This document shows positions 44,915 through 57,231 of a stretch of 64,000 bases of DNA, piece by piece (the stretch's first letter is position 1; each line of letters opens with the position of its first letter). Under the pieces are notes generated by a model. That model saw nothing but the letters and a program-made list of their open reading frames with translations. It did no database searches and was not told where the DNA came from. The DNA is from Hygrophila difformis (taxonomy: Eukaryota; Streptophyta; Magnoliopsida; Lamiales; Acanthaceae). The stretch lies in assembly GCA_030278955.1 (NCBI GenBank), contig JAOANR010000003.1:52610902-52674901 (forward strand), written 5' to 3'. The translations under genes were made by a program, and so were the position numbers.

Positions 44915-47900
44915 AATGGAATTAACACGAGCAGGATGATTTCGTTGAATGGGATGAATTATCACAAATGGCAGGGGAAGATGAAAGATCTTCTATTTGT
45001 AAAAAGTTTGCATCTACCTGTGTTTGCTACTTCGAAGCCAGAATCTAAATCGGATGAGGATTGGGCTTTTGAGCATCAACAAGTGTGTGGTTTTATTCGA
45101 CAGTGGGTCGATGATAATGTGTTAAATTTGTTTGCTAATGAGACACATGCCAAGACGTTGTGGGAAAAGCTTGAAAAACTTTATGCTTCAAAGACAGGGA
45201 AGAACAAGTTATTCTTGCTGAAACAATTGATACAATTGAGGTATATGGAAGATGTTCCTATCGCTGACCATGTGAATGAGTTCCAGGGGTTGTTGGATCA
45301 ATTGTCAAATGTTGGAGTGAAATTTGATGATGAGATTCTTGGATTATGGTTGCTGAATACTTTGCCAGATAAGTGGGAGACATTCAGGGTATCACACACT
45401 CTCCCGATGGTGCAATGACTCTTGATTATGCCAAAAGTGGAATCATGAATGAGGAGATGAGAAGAAAAACTCAAGGTTCATCATCTTCACAGAATGAGTT
45501 GTTCGTTGCAGAGAATAGGGGGAGACAGAAAACCAGAAATGTTGATAAGGGCAGACAAATGAGCAAATCCAAATCTCGATACAAGAATGTTGAGTGTCAC
45601 TATTGTCACAAGAAAGGCCATATCCAGAAATATTGCTTCAAGTGGAAGAATGATAACAGGAATGCAGGTGCAGGAAAGTCTGATGATGCCAGTCATGTTG
45701 CCACGACTACAAAGGACGATCTCATTGTTGTCTTTGATGAAAATGCAGTGAATACAATTTCCTCTGATGTTAGTTGGTTTGTTGATACAGGTGCTGCAGT
45801 CCATGTCACATCGAGAAGGGATTTCTTTTGTACTTACAATGTTGGTAAGTATGGTTCATTAAGGATGGGAAATAATGGTATATCTGAAGTTGTGGGCACA
45901 GGTGATATTTGTTTGAAGATAGCCAATGGATCTACATTGCGATTGAAGGATGTCAGACATGCACCGGATATTTGTATAAATCTGATTTCTGTTGGGAGAC
46001 TTGATAAAGATGGTTATGGAAATAGTTTATGTGATGGTATATGGAAACTGAATAAAGGATCTCTTGTGGTTGCTAAAGGTAAGATACTGAGATCAAACTT
46101 ATATTCGTTGCAAGCTTCAATTTCCAGTGATGCTGTGAACCTGGTGGAGAAGCAAAATTCCCATGAATTATGGCATAGAAGGTTGAGTCACATAAATGCT
46201 AAAGGCCTCGAAACTCTGGTGAGAAAAAATGGCATTTCTGGATTGAATAATGCAAATTTGGAGAAATGTGCACATTGTTTTGCAGGAAAGCAACATCGAG
46301 TTTCATTCAAAACTCATCAACCTCGACGAATGCAGAATCTATTGGACTTGGTGCATTCAGATGTCTTTGGTCCGTTGAAGGTACATTCATTTAGTGGTGC
46401 ATCTTATTTTGTGACATTTATTGATGATCATTCTAGGAAGCTATGGGTCTATGTGTTGAGATCAAAGGATCAAGTACTTGATAAGTTCAAGGATTTCCAT
46501 GCTTTAGTCGAAAGACAAACTGGAAGAAAGATAAAGTGCATCCGTACTGATAATGGGGGAGAGTATCGTGGACCATTTGAGGATCATTGCAGGAAACAGG
46601 GCATTCGACATCAAAAGACACCTCCAAAGACATCTCAGCTGAATGGGTTAGCTGAGAGAATGAATCGAACATTATTGGAGAGAGTTCGATGTCTTCTGGC
46701 AGAGTCAAAACTTCCTATGACCTTTTGGGGTGAAGCTTTATTGACAGCTACACACGTGATAAATTTGACTCCCACAGTTGCTCTTAAATGGAGATGTTCC
46801 AGATGTAGTTTGGAAAGGTAAAAATTCATCATATGATCATTTGAGAGTCTTTGGTTGCAAGGCATATGTTAATGTTCCAAAAGATGAGAGATCAAAGCTT
46901 GATGTGAAAAGCAAGCCGTGCATCTTTTTGGGCTATGGTCAAGATGAGTTTGGCTATAAATTGTATGATCCAGCTACAAAGAAGCTCTTAAGGAGTCGTG
47001 ATGTTGTGTTTATGGAAAATCAGACAATTGAAGATTTGCAGAAATCTGATTCTCATGCTCAAGATGACTTTGTAGATGTTGAGCCAGTTCCTATAACACG
47101 ATCGCCAGCTGGAGATGATACAGAAGAACAGGTTATGCAACCAGATCAGACAGATGATGATCATGGTGATGGTGCACAACACTCTATGGATGATGGCAAT
47201 GATGATTTTGATCATGCTCAACAGGTTCCTCTCAGGAGATCTACAAGAGATAGACAACAGTCTACTAGATATTCACCTAGTGAATATGTCCTTTTGACTG
47301 ATGAAGGAGAACCTGAATGCTTTAATGAAGCAATTGATAGTGTGGATAAAGAGCATTGGTTGCATGCTATGAAAGATGAGATGAAGTCTCTTTATGATAA
47401 TGATACCTTTGAGTTGGTGAAATTACCAAAAGGAAAAAGAGCCCTGAAAAATAAGTGGGTTTACAGGCTGAAGCAAGAACAAGGTTCTTTGACACCAAAG
47501 TATAAGGCAAGATTGGTGGTTAAAGGCTTCGAGCAGAGAAAAGGAATTGATTTTGATGAAATCTTTTCTCCAGTAGTTAAATTGTCTTCTATTCAATCTG
47601 TGTTAGCGATGGCTGCAAGCCTTGACCTGGAGATCGAATAAATGGATGTGAAGACAGCATTTCTTCATGGTGATTTAGATGAAGATATCTATATGGAGCA
47701 ACCTGAGGGATTTCAAGTGCAGGGCAAAGAAGATTATGTCTGCAAATTGAAAAAGAGCTTGTATGGTTTGAAACAAGCTCCTCGACAATGGTACAAGAAG
47801 TTTGAGTTAGTGATGCAACAACATGGTTATCGAAAGCTCAATTCTGATCATTGTATATTTGTGCAGAGGTACTCAGAAAATGATTTCATTATCTTGCTGC

Positions 47901-48841
47901 TCTATGTTGATGACATGTTAATTGTTGGTCAGAGTCTTTCAAGAATTAGGGAGCTGAAGCAAGAGTTGAGCAAGTGCTTTTCTATGAAAGATTTGGGAGC
48001 TGCAAATCAAATTCTCGGCATAAGAATTTTGAGGGATAGAAAAGTTGGTAAGCTTTGGCTATCGCAACAGAATTATATTCAGAAGGTGCTTCAAAGGTTT
48101 CATATGGAAAATGCTAAGCCTGTTAGTACTCCATTGGCAACACACATGAAATTGAGTGCTTCTCAATGTCCTTCCACTGAAGAAGAGAAGAAAGATATGG
48201 AAAATGTTCCCTATTCATCAGCAGTTGGAAGTTTGATGTATGCAATGGTGTGTACAAGGCCTGATATTGCCCATGGTGTGAGCACTGTAAGTCGTTTTCT
48301 CTCAAATCCTGGAAGAGAACATTGGAAAACTGTGAAGTGGATCTTGAGATATCTTCGTGGTACATCAGATTTGAAACTTTGCTTTGGAAGTGAGGATTTA
48401 GTCCTTCGTGGTTTCACTGATGCTGATATGGCGGGTGATATTGATACTCGCAAATCCACTTCAGGTTTTGTGATTGTCATTGCAGGGGGAGCAATCTCTT
48501 GGCAGTCTAGAAGGCAGAAATGTGTTGCATTGTCAACAACTGAAGCTGAATTTATTGCAGCTACTGAAGCGTGCAAGGAGATGCTTTGGGTGAAGAAATT
48601 TCTCAAAGAGCTTGGCTATGCACAAGAGAGGTACGCCTTACTTTGTGACAATCAAAGTGCTATCCATCTTAGTAAACATCATAGCTTTCATTCAAAGTCT
48701 AAACACATTGATACGAGATATCATTCGTTGCGTGACGTGTTGGATGAGAAGTCGATATACCTTGAGAAGGTACATACAGATGAGAATGGAGCTGATATGC
48801 TTAGGAAATGTGTACCAAGATGGAAATTTGAATTTTGTTGA
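44915..48841 (+). pseudogene. Copia-2 gag-pol remnant
   Basis: Gag starts at ATG 44915 but meets TGA after seven codons; the main gag frame reads from 44936. A frameshift near 45405 leads to a CCHC knuckle (CHYCHKKGHIQKYC, near 45595). A protease follows with VDTGAAVHV near 45780, then the integrase zinc region and core (TDNGGEY near 46545). Another frameshift lies near 46785, and an in-frame TAA at 47639-47641 comes right before MDVKTAFLHG of the reverse transcriptase. YVDDMLIVG is near 47905 and RNase H (DADMAGD, TTEAEF) near 48420-48550, ending at TGA 48841. At least four defects make it non-functional. Confidence 0.92.
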
Positions 48842-48877
48842 TCACTTGTCGGGATGACAAGTTCCTCCACATAGTCG

Positions 48878-48892
48878 GGAGGAGGGGGGGAT
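48878..48892 (+). promoter_or_regulatory. Copia-2 polypurine tract
   Basis: A GGAGGAGGGGGGGAT-type purine run lies directly before the right LTR. Confidence 0.75.
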
Positions 48893-48893
48893 T

Positions 48894-49552
48894 TATTGGG
48901 GTCCTCCCAACTTATAAGTCAACAAAATTAAATGAAATGGGCAGTCCTTCATTTCATTAAATGAGACACGGAAATTTCAATGTGAGTGTCTGTAAAAATA
49001 ATTGAAGCCACACACAACAGCAATAGAGAAAAAGCCAGAAGCAGAATAAGAAAAAAAAACGCAGCAGCCATTCTTCTCCGTTCAGTTTCCGATTTCCGGC
49101 CATTCGGTGAAGCAAATCTTGTCCGATCGGGCTGAACTTTTTACAGAAGGTGCGGGACATCTTGTTCTTCATTTTGTATGGTGGAGATCGAATTTCAATG
49201 GTTAGAAATTTTTGTATAATTTTCTGTCCGGGGCTGCAGTTTTGAGTTCTTATTTTCCGATTTGGTGTTCTTGGTGGAGTTTGAGATTGTGGTGACTTTG
49301 TGTTGTTGTAAGGCCACATCTTTGGTTGTGATTTGGCAGACTTTGGTGTAATCTCTTTTGGTGATAGTGGATTTGAGATAGACTCAAGAGCCTTGTGGGT
49401 TTTACCTTTCGAATTGGAAGGGTTTTCCACATAAATCCTTGTGTTCTTGTTTGCTTGTTTTTGTTAATGTTCCTGCAAAATTCTAACAACTTGGGAATTA
49501 AGTGTCCGCTGTGAAATTTGAACTTATGAAGTTATTTGGTGAATTCCCAACA
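48894..49552 (+). repeat. Copia-2 3' LTR (about 659 bp)
   Basis: It starts TATTGGGGTCC (expected TGTTGGG, apparently mutated) and ends CCCAACA, giving the usual short inverted termini. The last 419 bp match the left LTR. Confidence 0.82.
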
Positions 49553-49666
49553 AAAAGAAACAATTTGAAGAGCTAAGACAAGCAGACAGCTTACACATAG
49601 TAGCAATAGATTGCTTCAACATGCTCACAACAATATATCTTCTCTTGTGTTAATCCCAACTTGGAG
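49553..49666. other. Short spacer between Copia-2 and Tekay-3
   Basis: 114 bp with no recognisable feature. Confidence 0.5.
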
Positions 49667-52600
49667 TGTAACACCCCGAAATTCATCCTCGTAAGGTTTC
49701 AAAATGTTACCGCCACACTTGTCAGTCAGACTCGCCCTTTGGCTAACTTAATTGACAAGTGCTACGGCTAAATATCTTCAAATATAAATTTTTGTAATAT
49801 GGACTTTAAAAATAATTATCAATTTTATAAAATATAGACATAAGAAAATTTAAAGTACTTTATACCAGAGTCATTGTTCTTTCTCACTCGGAAGCATAAA
49901 CTAAAGGCAATATATAGGACATTAATAATTAAAAGTATGTGGTTCCTTAAAGCAAAAATCTTTTTCATGAAAGGTAATCCCATCCCCAAATGCTCATGTC
50001 ATGAGATGCAGTTCACATGTCAGCTCCAATATCTGTAAAAAGATAACGCAACAACTTTTTAGAAGTATAACGGTACTGGGTAAGTCAACCCGCTCCACTT
50101 TAAGAGGTGGGTTTTAAAATAATGGTTGACACTCAATTAAAAAAATAATTTTCACTTTTTATTTTAAAAGGATCACACACATTACATTTAACAAAATAAA
50201 TAACTTTCATTCTTACCATTGTAGCAACTATGCACAAGAGGATACCATTTTCCATATCATATATCATATCGATCATATGTCATGACCAGCATGCAGCGGA
50301 CTCATATACAGACACACTCCGGAGCCTCTGGTAACCCATCACGGATACACCCAAGAGTATAGACTCATACATGCAACAACGCCGTTTTGGCACAATTTAT
50401 CAACAATGCCGTCTTAGCATATTTAGAGGGGGAGGCCCGCAAGACACATCCCTAGTGCATTAGCCCTCTATCAAGTATGGCATCTTACTCAAGTTAATAG
50501 TGCACAATGGATTTAAAAGTGTTTTTCACAATTTTCCACATAATATCCTCTTTAAAAGAGTTTTCAACAATTTCACGGGAGTAACCTCATAACAAGGCAT
50601 TCAGTAATGCCAAATATCATTTCAACATTTAACTCCCATATCAATATCTCATAAATATGAAAATATCATTTCATGGATCTCAAAATCCAACAATTTCTCA
50701 TTTGGACCAAAAATCAAGTCCAACATCGCAGTTTACGCCAAGTCAGTTTAAAAATTCATATGAAAGGCGATTGCAATGAAATTTAAACTGTAGATACTCA
50801 ACACATAGTTGAACAAGTTTCATGTTTTACACTTTTCAAAATAAGGTATGGAAACAGTTCAAAAATCGAGTTCTTTTCAAAACATGTATTCTGCCAGAAA
50901 TTCAATGGTGACTCTATAATTTTCAACAGGTTTTAAAAATAGTAATTCGCGACCAAAAATTCTGAAATTTTACCACAAGGTAGATAACACATTGATACGT
51001 ATTTTTCATGAATAAATCATTTGGTTTTGAAACACTTAAAACCTTCAAAAATGAGGATTTCAGAAACACTATCATTTCTTAGATTTCAACAAAAAGAGAT
51101 TTCGACCTTTCGATAAAGCGGATCCCACAACTTTTTCATATGAGTTCTAAAACTTACAAAATTTTTTAGAAAGATACTCAACTCAATAAGGAACAATTTT
51201 TATGAAGGAACCTTTGAAGGATAATCAACCAAAATAGTTTAACAAGATGGATCTTTACGTAAACGAAAAACTGACAAATTTTGGTATAATGGGGAAATTC
51301 TAATTTTGTACTCTTAAAACATGGATTGGGATCTCCAAAACTTGAAGTAGAGAGTGTTAACTTACTGAATTGATGTATAAGAGCAAGGAGATTCAAAGAT
51401 AATGGCCGTTATAATACAAGATTCGCACTACAAATTACGGGTTTCGCTGAAATTCGACAAATAGAGGAAAATCAATTTATAGTATAAACATAAAATATTT
51501 AGTTCTCTAAGATACAAGTTTACAAGAAGGATATGTTACTAACCAAGTGTTGAGAAGAGTTAGAACTCTAGAATGATGAAGATTTCCAAGTCTACAAGAC
51601 TCCACAATCCTTAAGATATGCTCACTATTTGGGAGAACGTGGAAGAATAGAATAGGGAGTGAATTTAACTAATGAGATGGATGAGATTGGTGTGTTTGAA
51701 TGCTAGAAACTCCCTCTATTTATAGGCTAAGATGTGAACAATTGAACATGACACATTGTGAGAGTGATTACAACCTCACCATTAATCCAATTAAGTGTGT
51801 CTTGAACAATAATGGTTAGAGTATTTGTATCCACTCATTTGGTCCTTATAGCCTAACAAAGAGGCTATTAATTTGGGAGGCTATTAATTTTGTCCATCAT
51901 GTTGTCTATTAACATAATGGTTTGTCTATTATGGAGGCTATTAATCTTGGTGGGTTCAAGAGATAATTGATCACTTTTCTTTGCTAGTCATTCATCCAAA
52001 ACACTTGTTGATTTTTCATCTATTTGTTTAGGAATAAAATTTCTTGCAATTGCTTTTAACCTCATATTTGTATAAGTAGTGTATCATGAAAATGATGGAA
52101 GTATTAGATTGTCTAGAAAAATCATTATTCTTGTCATTATTTAGTGGCATGCATTTATACTCAATGAGTTGGATATGATAATATAATATTTATTTATTTA
52201 TTTCAAATATTGTATTTATATTAATGTGCTTTCAAGAAGATAATAAAAATATACTTGCATGGTTTTATTTGATTCAAAACAATACTCAAACCACAAAGTC
52301 TTCATGTCATCATCAAATAAAAATTATAATCTATGAATATATATATTTTTTTATATATAAAAGTTAATTCTCATATATTCACATAAAAACTCATATTTTT
52401 ATTTTTATAAAAATTTATTCCATAATGAATATCATAAATCCTCAAAATAATTTTCAAGACCAATGTATATATATATATAAACTTATATATAATTTTAACA
52501 ATGGATTTAAAAATATTCCATGGACCATATAATTCTATTACTCTTGATATTGAAATGCACATTTCTTCTTGGAAAATTCAAATTTATATATGTAGTTTTT

Positions 52601-52850
52601 CAAGTGTTGTTTGTAGAAAAATCAATATACTGATTCTTTAAGCAAGTGTTTAAATATTTAATAAAAGTCTCCTTAATGAATATTTCTATGATATTACAAT
52701 CCACCCTCCTTAAGAATCAACTTCGTCCTCGAAGTTTTAATGATAAAAACTACTGTGGCAATCTAATATGCGGAATACAAGATAAAATTTAATAAAAAAG
52801 TTTTAGGAGATTTTAAACATACCCTATCAAGATTGTGTCGGGTGGTTACA
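49667..52850 (-). repeat. Tekay-3 3' LTR (up to 3,184 bp)
   Basis: It runs from TGTAACACCCCG to GGTGGTTACA, next to the polypurine tract. An alternative outer limit at ATATTACA (52698) is followed by a second polypurine-like tract (52699-52711). The single LTR and lack of a target duplication mean the true limit cannot be settled here. No gene is seen inside. Confidence 0.75.
52719..52736. repeat. Conserved hairpin motif in Tekay-3 LTR
   Basis: The same 18-bp AACTTCG-TCCT-CGAAGTT hairpin as at 19304-19321 and 27898-27915, although the surrounding LTR is strongly diverged. Confidence 0.65.
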
Positions 52851-52863
52851 TCCTCCTCCCCTT
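52851..52863 (-). promoter_or_regulatory. Tekay-3 polypurine tract
   Basis: On the minus strand AAGGGGAGGAGGA precedes TGTAACCACC, the same arrangement as in Tekay-2. Confidence 0.7.
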
Positions 52864-52873
52864 AAGCCGACAG

Positions 52874-54120
52874 TTATGTCCCCATAACTGTTTTTGGGTC
52901 ATTTAAAAAGAGATTGGGGTAGCGTTGCTTCATATCATTCTCTAGTTCCCATGTTGCTTCTTCCGTACAGTGTTTGGACCAAAGTACTTTAACAATTCGG
53001 GTGGTCTTGTTCCTTGTCGTTCTTTCTTTGATGTCGAGTATTTGGATTGGATACTCTTCATAAGTCAGATCTTCTTTGAGTTCAATTACTTCCTGTTGAA
53101 GTACATGGGTTGGATCGTGCACATATTTCTTTAACTGTGAAACATGGAACACATTATGCACCCGAGATAGTTGTGGCAGTAGGGCTAGTCTATATGCCAG
53201 GGTTCTGACTCGTTCCAGAATGTCATACGGTCCAATATATCGAGGACTTAACTTTCCTCGCTTTCCAAAACGCATCACTCCTTTCATAGGTGATATTTTC
53301 AGCATAACCTTATCTCCAACTTAAAATTCTAGGTCTTGTCGCCTAACATCGGCATAATTTTTTTGTCGATCTTGTGCTGCCTTCATTTTTCCTTGGATCA
53401 TCTTGATCTGTTTGGCCATGTCTTCAATGAGTTGCGGCCCAACCACAACAGAATTCTCACATTTTTCCCAACATAATGGACTTCAGCACTTGCGTCCATA
53501 GAGTGCCTCAAACGGTGCCATGCCTATACTAGCATGATAGCTGTTATTGTAAGAGAACTCTATCAAAGGTAAATGGTTTTCCCAACTTCCTTTAAATTCA
53601 AGAACGCATGCTCTCATCATGTCCTTCAGTGTTTGGATTGTCCTTTCTGTTTGTCCATCCGTCAGCAAGTGAAAAGCGGTGCTCATTTTAATTTGGGTAC
53701 CAAGAGCTTCTTGCAGCTTGGTCCAAAAATGAGAGACAAATCTGTTGTCTTTATAAGAGATTATATCATGTGGCACTCCATGTCGTCGAACTACATTATT
53801 GATATATGCTCTTGCTAATTGATCCATAGACCATGTATTCTTCATTGGTATGAAGATAGCAGTCTTTGTCAATCTATCAACAATTACCCAAATTTTATTC
53901 ATTCCTTTTGGTGATTGTGGTAGTCCTGAAATAAAATCCATTGATATACTATCCCATTTCCAACTTGGGATTTCCAATGGTTTCATGAGTCCTAAGGGCT
54001 TTTGACGTACTGCTTTAACCTTCTGACATGTTAAACATCTAGCCACAAACTCAACCACCTCATTCTTCATCCTTGGCCACCAATAAACCTTCTTTAAATC
54101 CTTATAAAGCTTATCACCTG
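52874..54120 (-). pseudogene. Tekay-3 pol remnant (integrase and chromodomain)
   Basis: Two open pieces: 54120-53483 covers part of the integrase zinc domain ([10 protein letters not shown]) and core ([13 protein letters not shown]); 53305-52874 covers the integrase C-terminus ([23 protein letters not shown]) and chromodomain. Between them lie a TGA in place of an arginine codon (near 53487) and a TAA (near 53322). At protein level it resembles the Tekay-2 3' pol strongly but with many replacements. Confidence 0.88.
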
Positions 54121-54925
54121 AAACTTTTGACAAATTTCCCACACGAGTATTTTCGAAAAAAAGATAATAATCCCAGTTTGATTTTATTTAATGAAACCAC
54201 TTTATGAAGGCGGAGTTGGGATTAGGGATATATTTATAGGTTGTCACGTTTTTATTTACTCGTGTTAAGAAATTGTGCCCCCGAAAGCGCACGGAGTCAA
54301 AAATTGCAGTATTTATAGTAAGTACTGGATCGTTCACTGGAGGATGTGCGATAGAAGCAGGGTCAATGTCGTTTTATAAGATTTTCCACTCGGTTACTCG
54401 ATTCAAGTTTGTGTTTTAATTATCAACCACTTGACAGAATTTAAACTAAGCTATGAAAGCAATTAAAATAAAGCAGATAAAATTAAAGTGAATTAAATTT
54501 AATCTAAGAAAGTAATAAAATTATGCTAAGAAAGCGGTTAAAATTATTCTAAGAAAGCAGATTTAAAATGAGACAGAATGGACAGGAAGAAAATAATAAA
54601 AATTGGACAAGATTCAGATGAAACACAGTTAAACTTCCATTTTAATTACACAGATCTTTGTTTGGGATAATCCGTTCAGTCAGCTAACTCTCATGCTTCC
54701 TGTACCTTGTTCCCTTTAACAGACAGGTACTTATAGTAAGGATTTACATGCACTAAGACAACAAAATCCAAGATACCACAGATATACAACTGCCCCCGCG
54801 CAGAGGTATGTTATTATCTGTGGTGGACAAGCAATACCCGACAAGTCATTTATTGAGATGCCAAGTACTGCTATCATTCCCCCATGTCACACCCAAAGTC
54901 TAAAATTAAACCTGAACGATCCCTT
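54121..54925. other. Unassigned sequence left of the LINE
   Basis: AT-rich, with repeats of the type GAAAGCAGWTAAAAT (about 54440-54590). Similar GAAAGC-TTAAA motifs occur right of the LINE (63100-63140), so the LINE probably interrupted a single older sequence. No gene is recognised. Confidence 0.5.
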
Positions 54926-54938
54926 AACTCTCAGTCCT
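54926..54938. other. LINE target-site duplication, left copy
   Basis: AACTCTCAGTCCT is repeated at 63047-63059, where its leading As merge with the poly-A tail. Confidence 0.85.
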
Positions 54939-54941
54939 GGG

Positions 54942-57160
54942 ATGGAGACCAGCGGTACAAGCGAGAAGACGACGGAGTCCAGAGAGCGGCAGCAGAATAA
55001 GGAGATAATCGAGGCGAGAGATAGGACGAGCGACGTGAACCGCTCATGGCAACAGGCTAAGTTTGGGAGCAAACACGCTGGTGGTGGAGCAAACAATAGA
55101 AGAAACTTGGTCGGAGTGTTCATTGGGAATATACCCATCGACGCCCCCAATGGACAGCTGATTCGCGAGGTCGAAAAGATGGCAAGAGTTCTAGACTGGT
55201 ATTTCCCAAACAGGCAATGGTCAGCGAAGGGAGCTAGATTCGGTTTTATTAGATTCGGTCGCAAAGATGAGGCGGAGAGGGTGATCAGGGGATGGAACAA
55301 TAAACTCTGGAAAGGAAATTCGCTGCGAGTTAAATGGGCAATTCCAAGCAAAAGACTGCATCATAACGAGAGATACCTTCGGAGGAGTGGGGTTGTTCCG
55401 GGGGAACGTAGGGTTTTCCCTAGGGTGACGGAGGTGGTGAGTAGAAAAGGCATTGGGTCCAATGCTTGGCGGGATGAGCGGTCATTTGCCGAAGTAGTCA
55501 CGAACGGCCGGGGCACACACCTTAAGAATACATCTGGAAATATACCAGGAGGGATATTGTTAGATGAAAATAGAGAGGATAAGGAGCGTCTTCGCAGGTC
55601 GGTGATTGTTGCTCTAAAAAGCTTGGATATGCTGGTACCATTTCAAGATTGGCTTCATGATGGGGTAAATGATACTTGGACGCAAGATACGGGGGCAGGC
55701 ATGTATTAGTTGTTGAGTTCAATAGTACAGAAGAAAAGGACAATTATCTTAAAGAGGGCGGGGACTTTAAGTTCATCGACTGGAAAAGAGGATGGGAGGA
55801 TGGTGTATTGGCTAGGAAGCAGTTGGTATGGACATATCTGTGTGGTCTTCCATTCTCAGTCTGGAGCGCGGAGAATTTGCATCGGATTGTTCAGGGTTGG
55901 GGCAAGGTTGTATCCATTGATAGAGATACGAGGGATCGAAGAAGGTTTGATAGGGCTAGAATCCTGGTAGCCGTGCATGAAGAGGCAGTTATCCCTTCGT
56001 CAATAAGGGTTCAGGTAGGCGGAGTGGTATCCCGAGTTAGGGTGGCAGTCAATTTTGGTGAAGCAGTAGTGGTGGAAGATGACTCCGGAGACAGCGAGAT
56101 GGTGCAAGTGGGAGGGGAGAGAGTTACTCCGGCCGGGGTAAGGTTGTCGCCGGAGGGAGTCGAGGATGTTTGGACCGGGACCAACAATTCTGGGGAACGG
56201 GAACAATCACTGGTGGCAATGCATGGGAAAGTGGAAATATTCAAAAAGGTAGCGGCTGTAATTGAAGGCGATAATGCTGCTGTGGAGGGTAGTGGCCAAC
56301 CTATCGAGAAGAATAGTGAGGTAGAAAATGAGGCAAATCCTGAGGCTTTAAATGGACCTAGTATAGGTGGGCCGATAGTAGATGGCCCAGTTGGTTTTGG
56401 GACAGCTGGGCCGGTTTATAGTGGGAAGTATTGTACAGAGACCAATCGGAATGGGCCAGGGGTAATGGAGATGAATTGGTTATATGGGGCCACCAAGGAT
56501 AATAGTATCGATAGGAAGAGCATCTTAGTTGAGGAGAAAGCCTCGGAAAGCAAGGGCGATTTTCGACACAGTCGTAGTGAGGAAGAGGGTGGTTCTGGGA
56601 TTGAGTCGTCGGTGGGGGATAGGGTGATTAATTTAGGGCTCGGAAGGGCAGGGGGTGGGATAATCGGATTAGGCTCAGAAGGTCTGGAGAGTAGCAGGGA
56701 GGGGGCGGTGGGTGTTATTGGGATGGAAAGTGGGACTGGAGATGGGGAGGGGCGTGAAATTGGGAGTGAGAGTGGGTGTGGGTATGGGGGTGTTTCGCTT
56801 GAACCTGAGGAGTTGCATCAAACTGGAGAGGGTAATACGAGGGAGCTGGACGAGACACACGTTGATTGGGCGGCTTCCGAACTCCGGAGAATCGAGGAGA
56901 CCTTAGCTAAGCTCATGGTGAGGAGAGTCGTTTCGAAGAGGAGGGGCCGTAAAAATGGTAGGAGCATAGGTGGTAAGAGTCGGGTAAGGAAAGTTCTAGG
57001 CCCTCCGGGTAGCACGAGCGACAATTTTGCCAAACTCCAATTCACAACCTTCCGATCCAGAGAGGGAATAAAACTGATTGATTTTTCGGAGGTGGATGCT
57101 ATGGTTGAATTTGCAGAAGCTGGGTCTTGGCTGCTTGGTGGGGAAGGATGCGGTTATTAG
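54942..57160 (+). pseudogene. LINE ORF1 (RNA-binding protein), frameshifted
   Basis: The ATG at 54942 is at the very start of the element. Residues about 55-135 form an RRM with VFIGNI (RNP2) and RFGFIRFG (RNP1). A frameshift near 55670-55700 ends the first frame at 55709; the second frame continues to 57160 with a typical plant-LINE ORF1 middle region (LVWTYLCGLPFSVWS) and a glycine/glutamate-rich tail with a basic RRRGRK-like segment near the end. ORF1 proteins bind the element RNA to form the ribonucleoprotein particle. The frameshift disables it. Confidence 0.85.
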
Positions 57161-57231
57161 ACGGATTCAGGAAGAGTTAGGTTGGCAATAGGGATAGTCT
57201 CGGGTACAGTTGAGGGGTTTAGTATTTACCA

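Larger units (their letters stand above)
44466..49552 (+). mobile_element. Copia-2: decayed Ty1/Copia element (Tork-like)
   Basis: A truncated left LTR (44466-44884), primer-binding site, degenerate gag-pol, polypurine tract and full right LTR (48894-49552). Gag type and pol motifs resemble the Tork/Tnt1 group. The left LTR has lost about the first 240 bp, and no target duplication could be identified. Several frame breaks mark it as inactive. Confidence 0.88.
49667..54120 (-). mobile_element. Tekay-3: 3' end of an older Tekay-like element
   Basis: It has a long LTR (49667-52850) with TGTAACACCCC at the inner start as in the other Tekay copies, a polypurine tract, and the chromodomain and integrase ends of pol on the minus strand. 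Homology to the Tekay-2 pol stops near 54120 in the integrase zinc domain. The 5' half and other LTR are missing. It represents a diverged subfamily with several stops. Confidence 0.85.

Noticed and set aside
54858..54941. N-terminal extension of LINE ORF1
   Set aside because: It would start outside the element, upstream of the target-site duplication.
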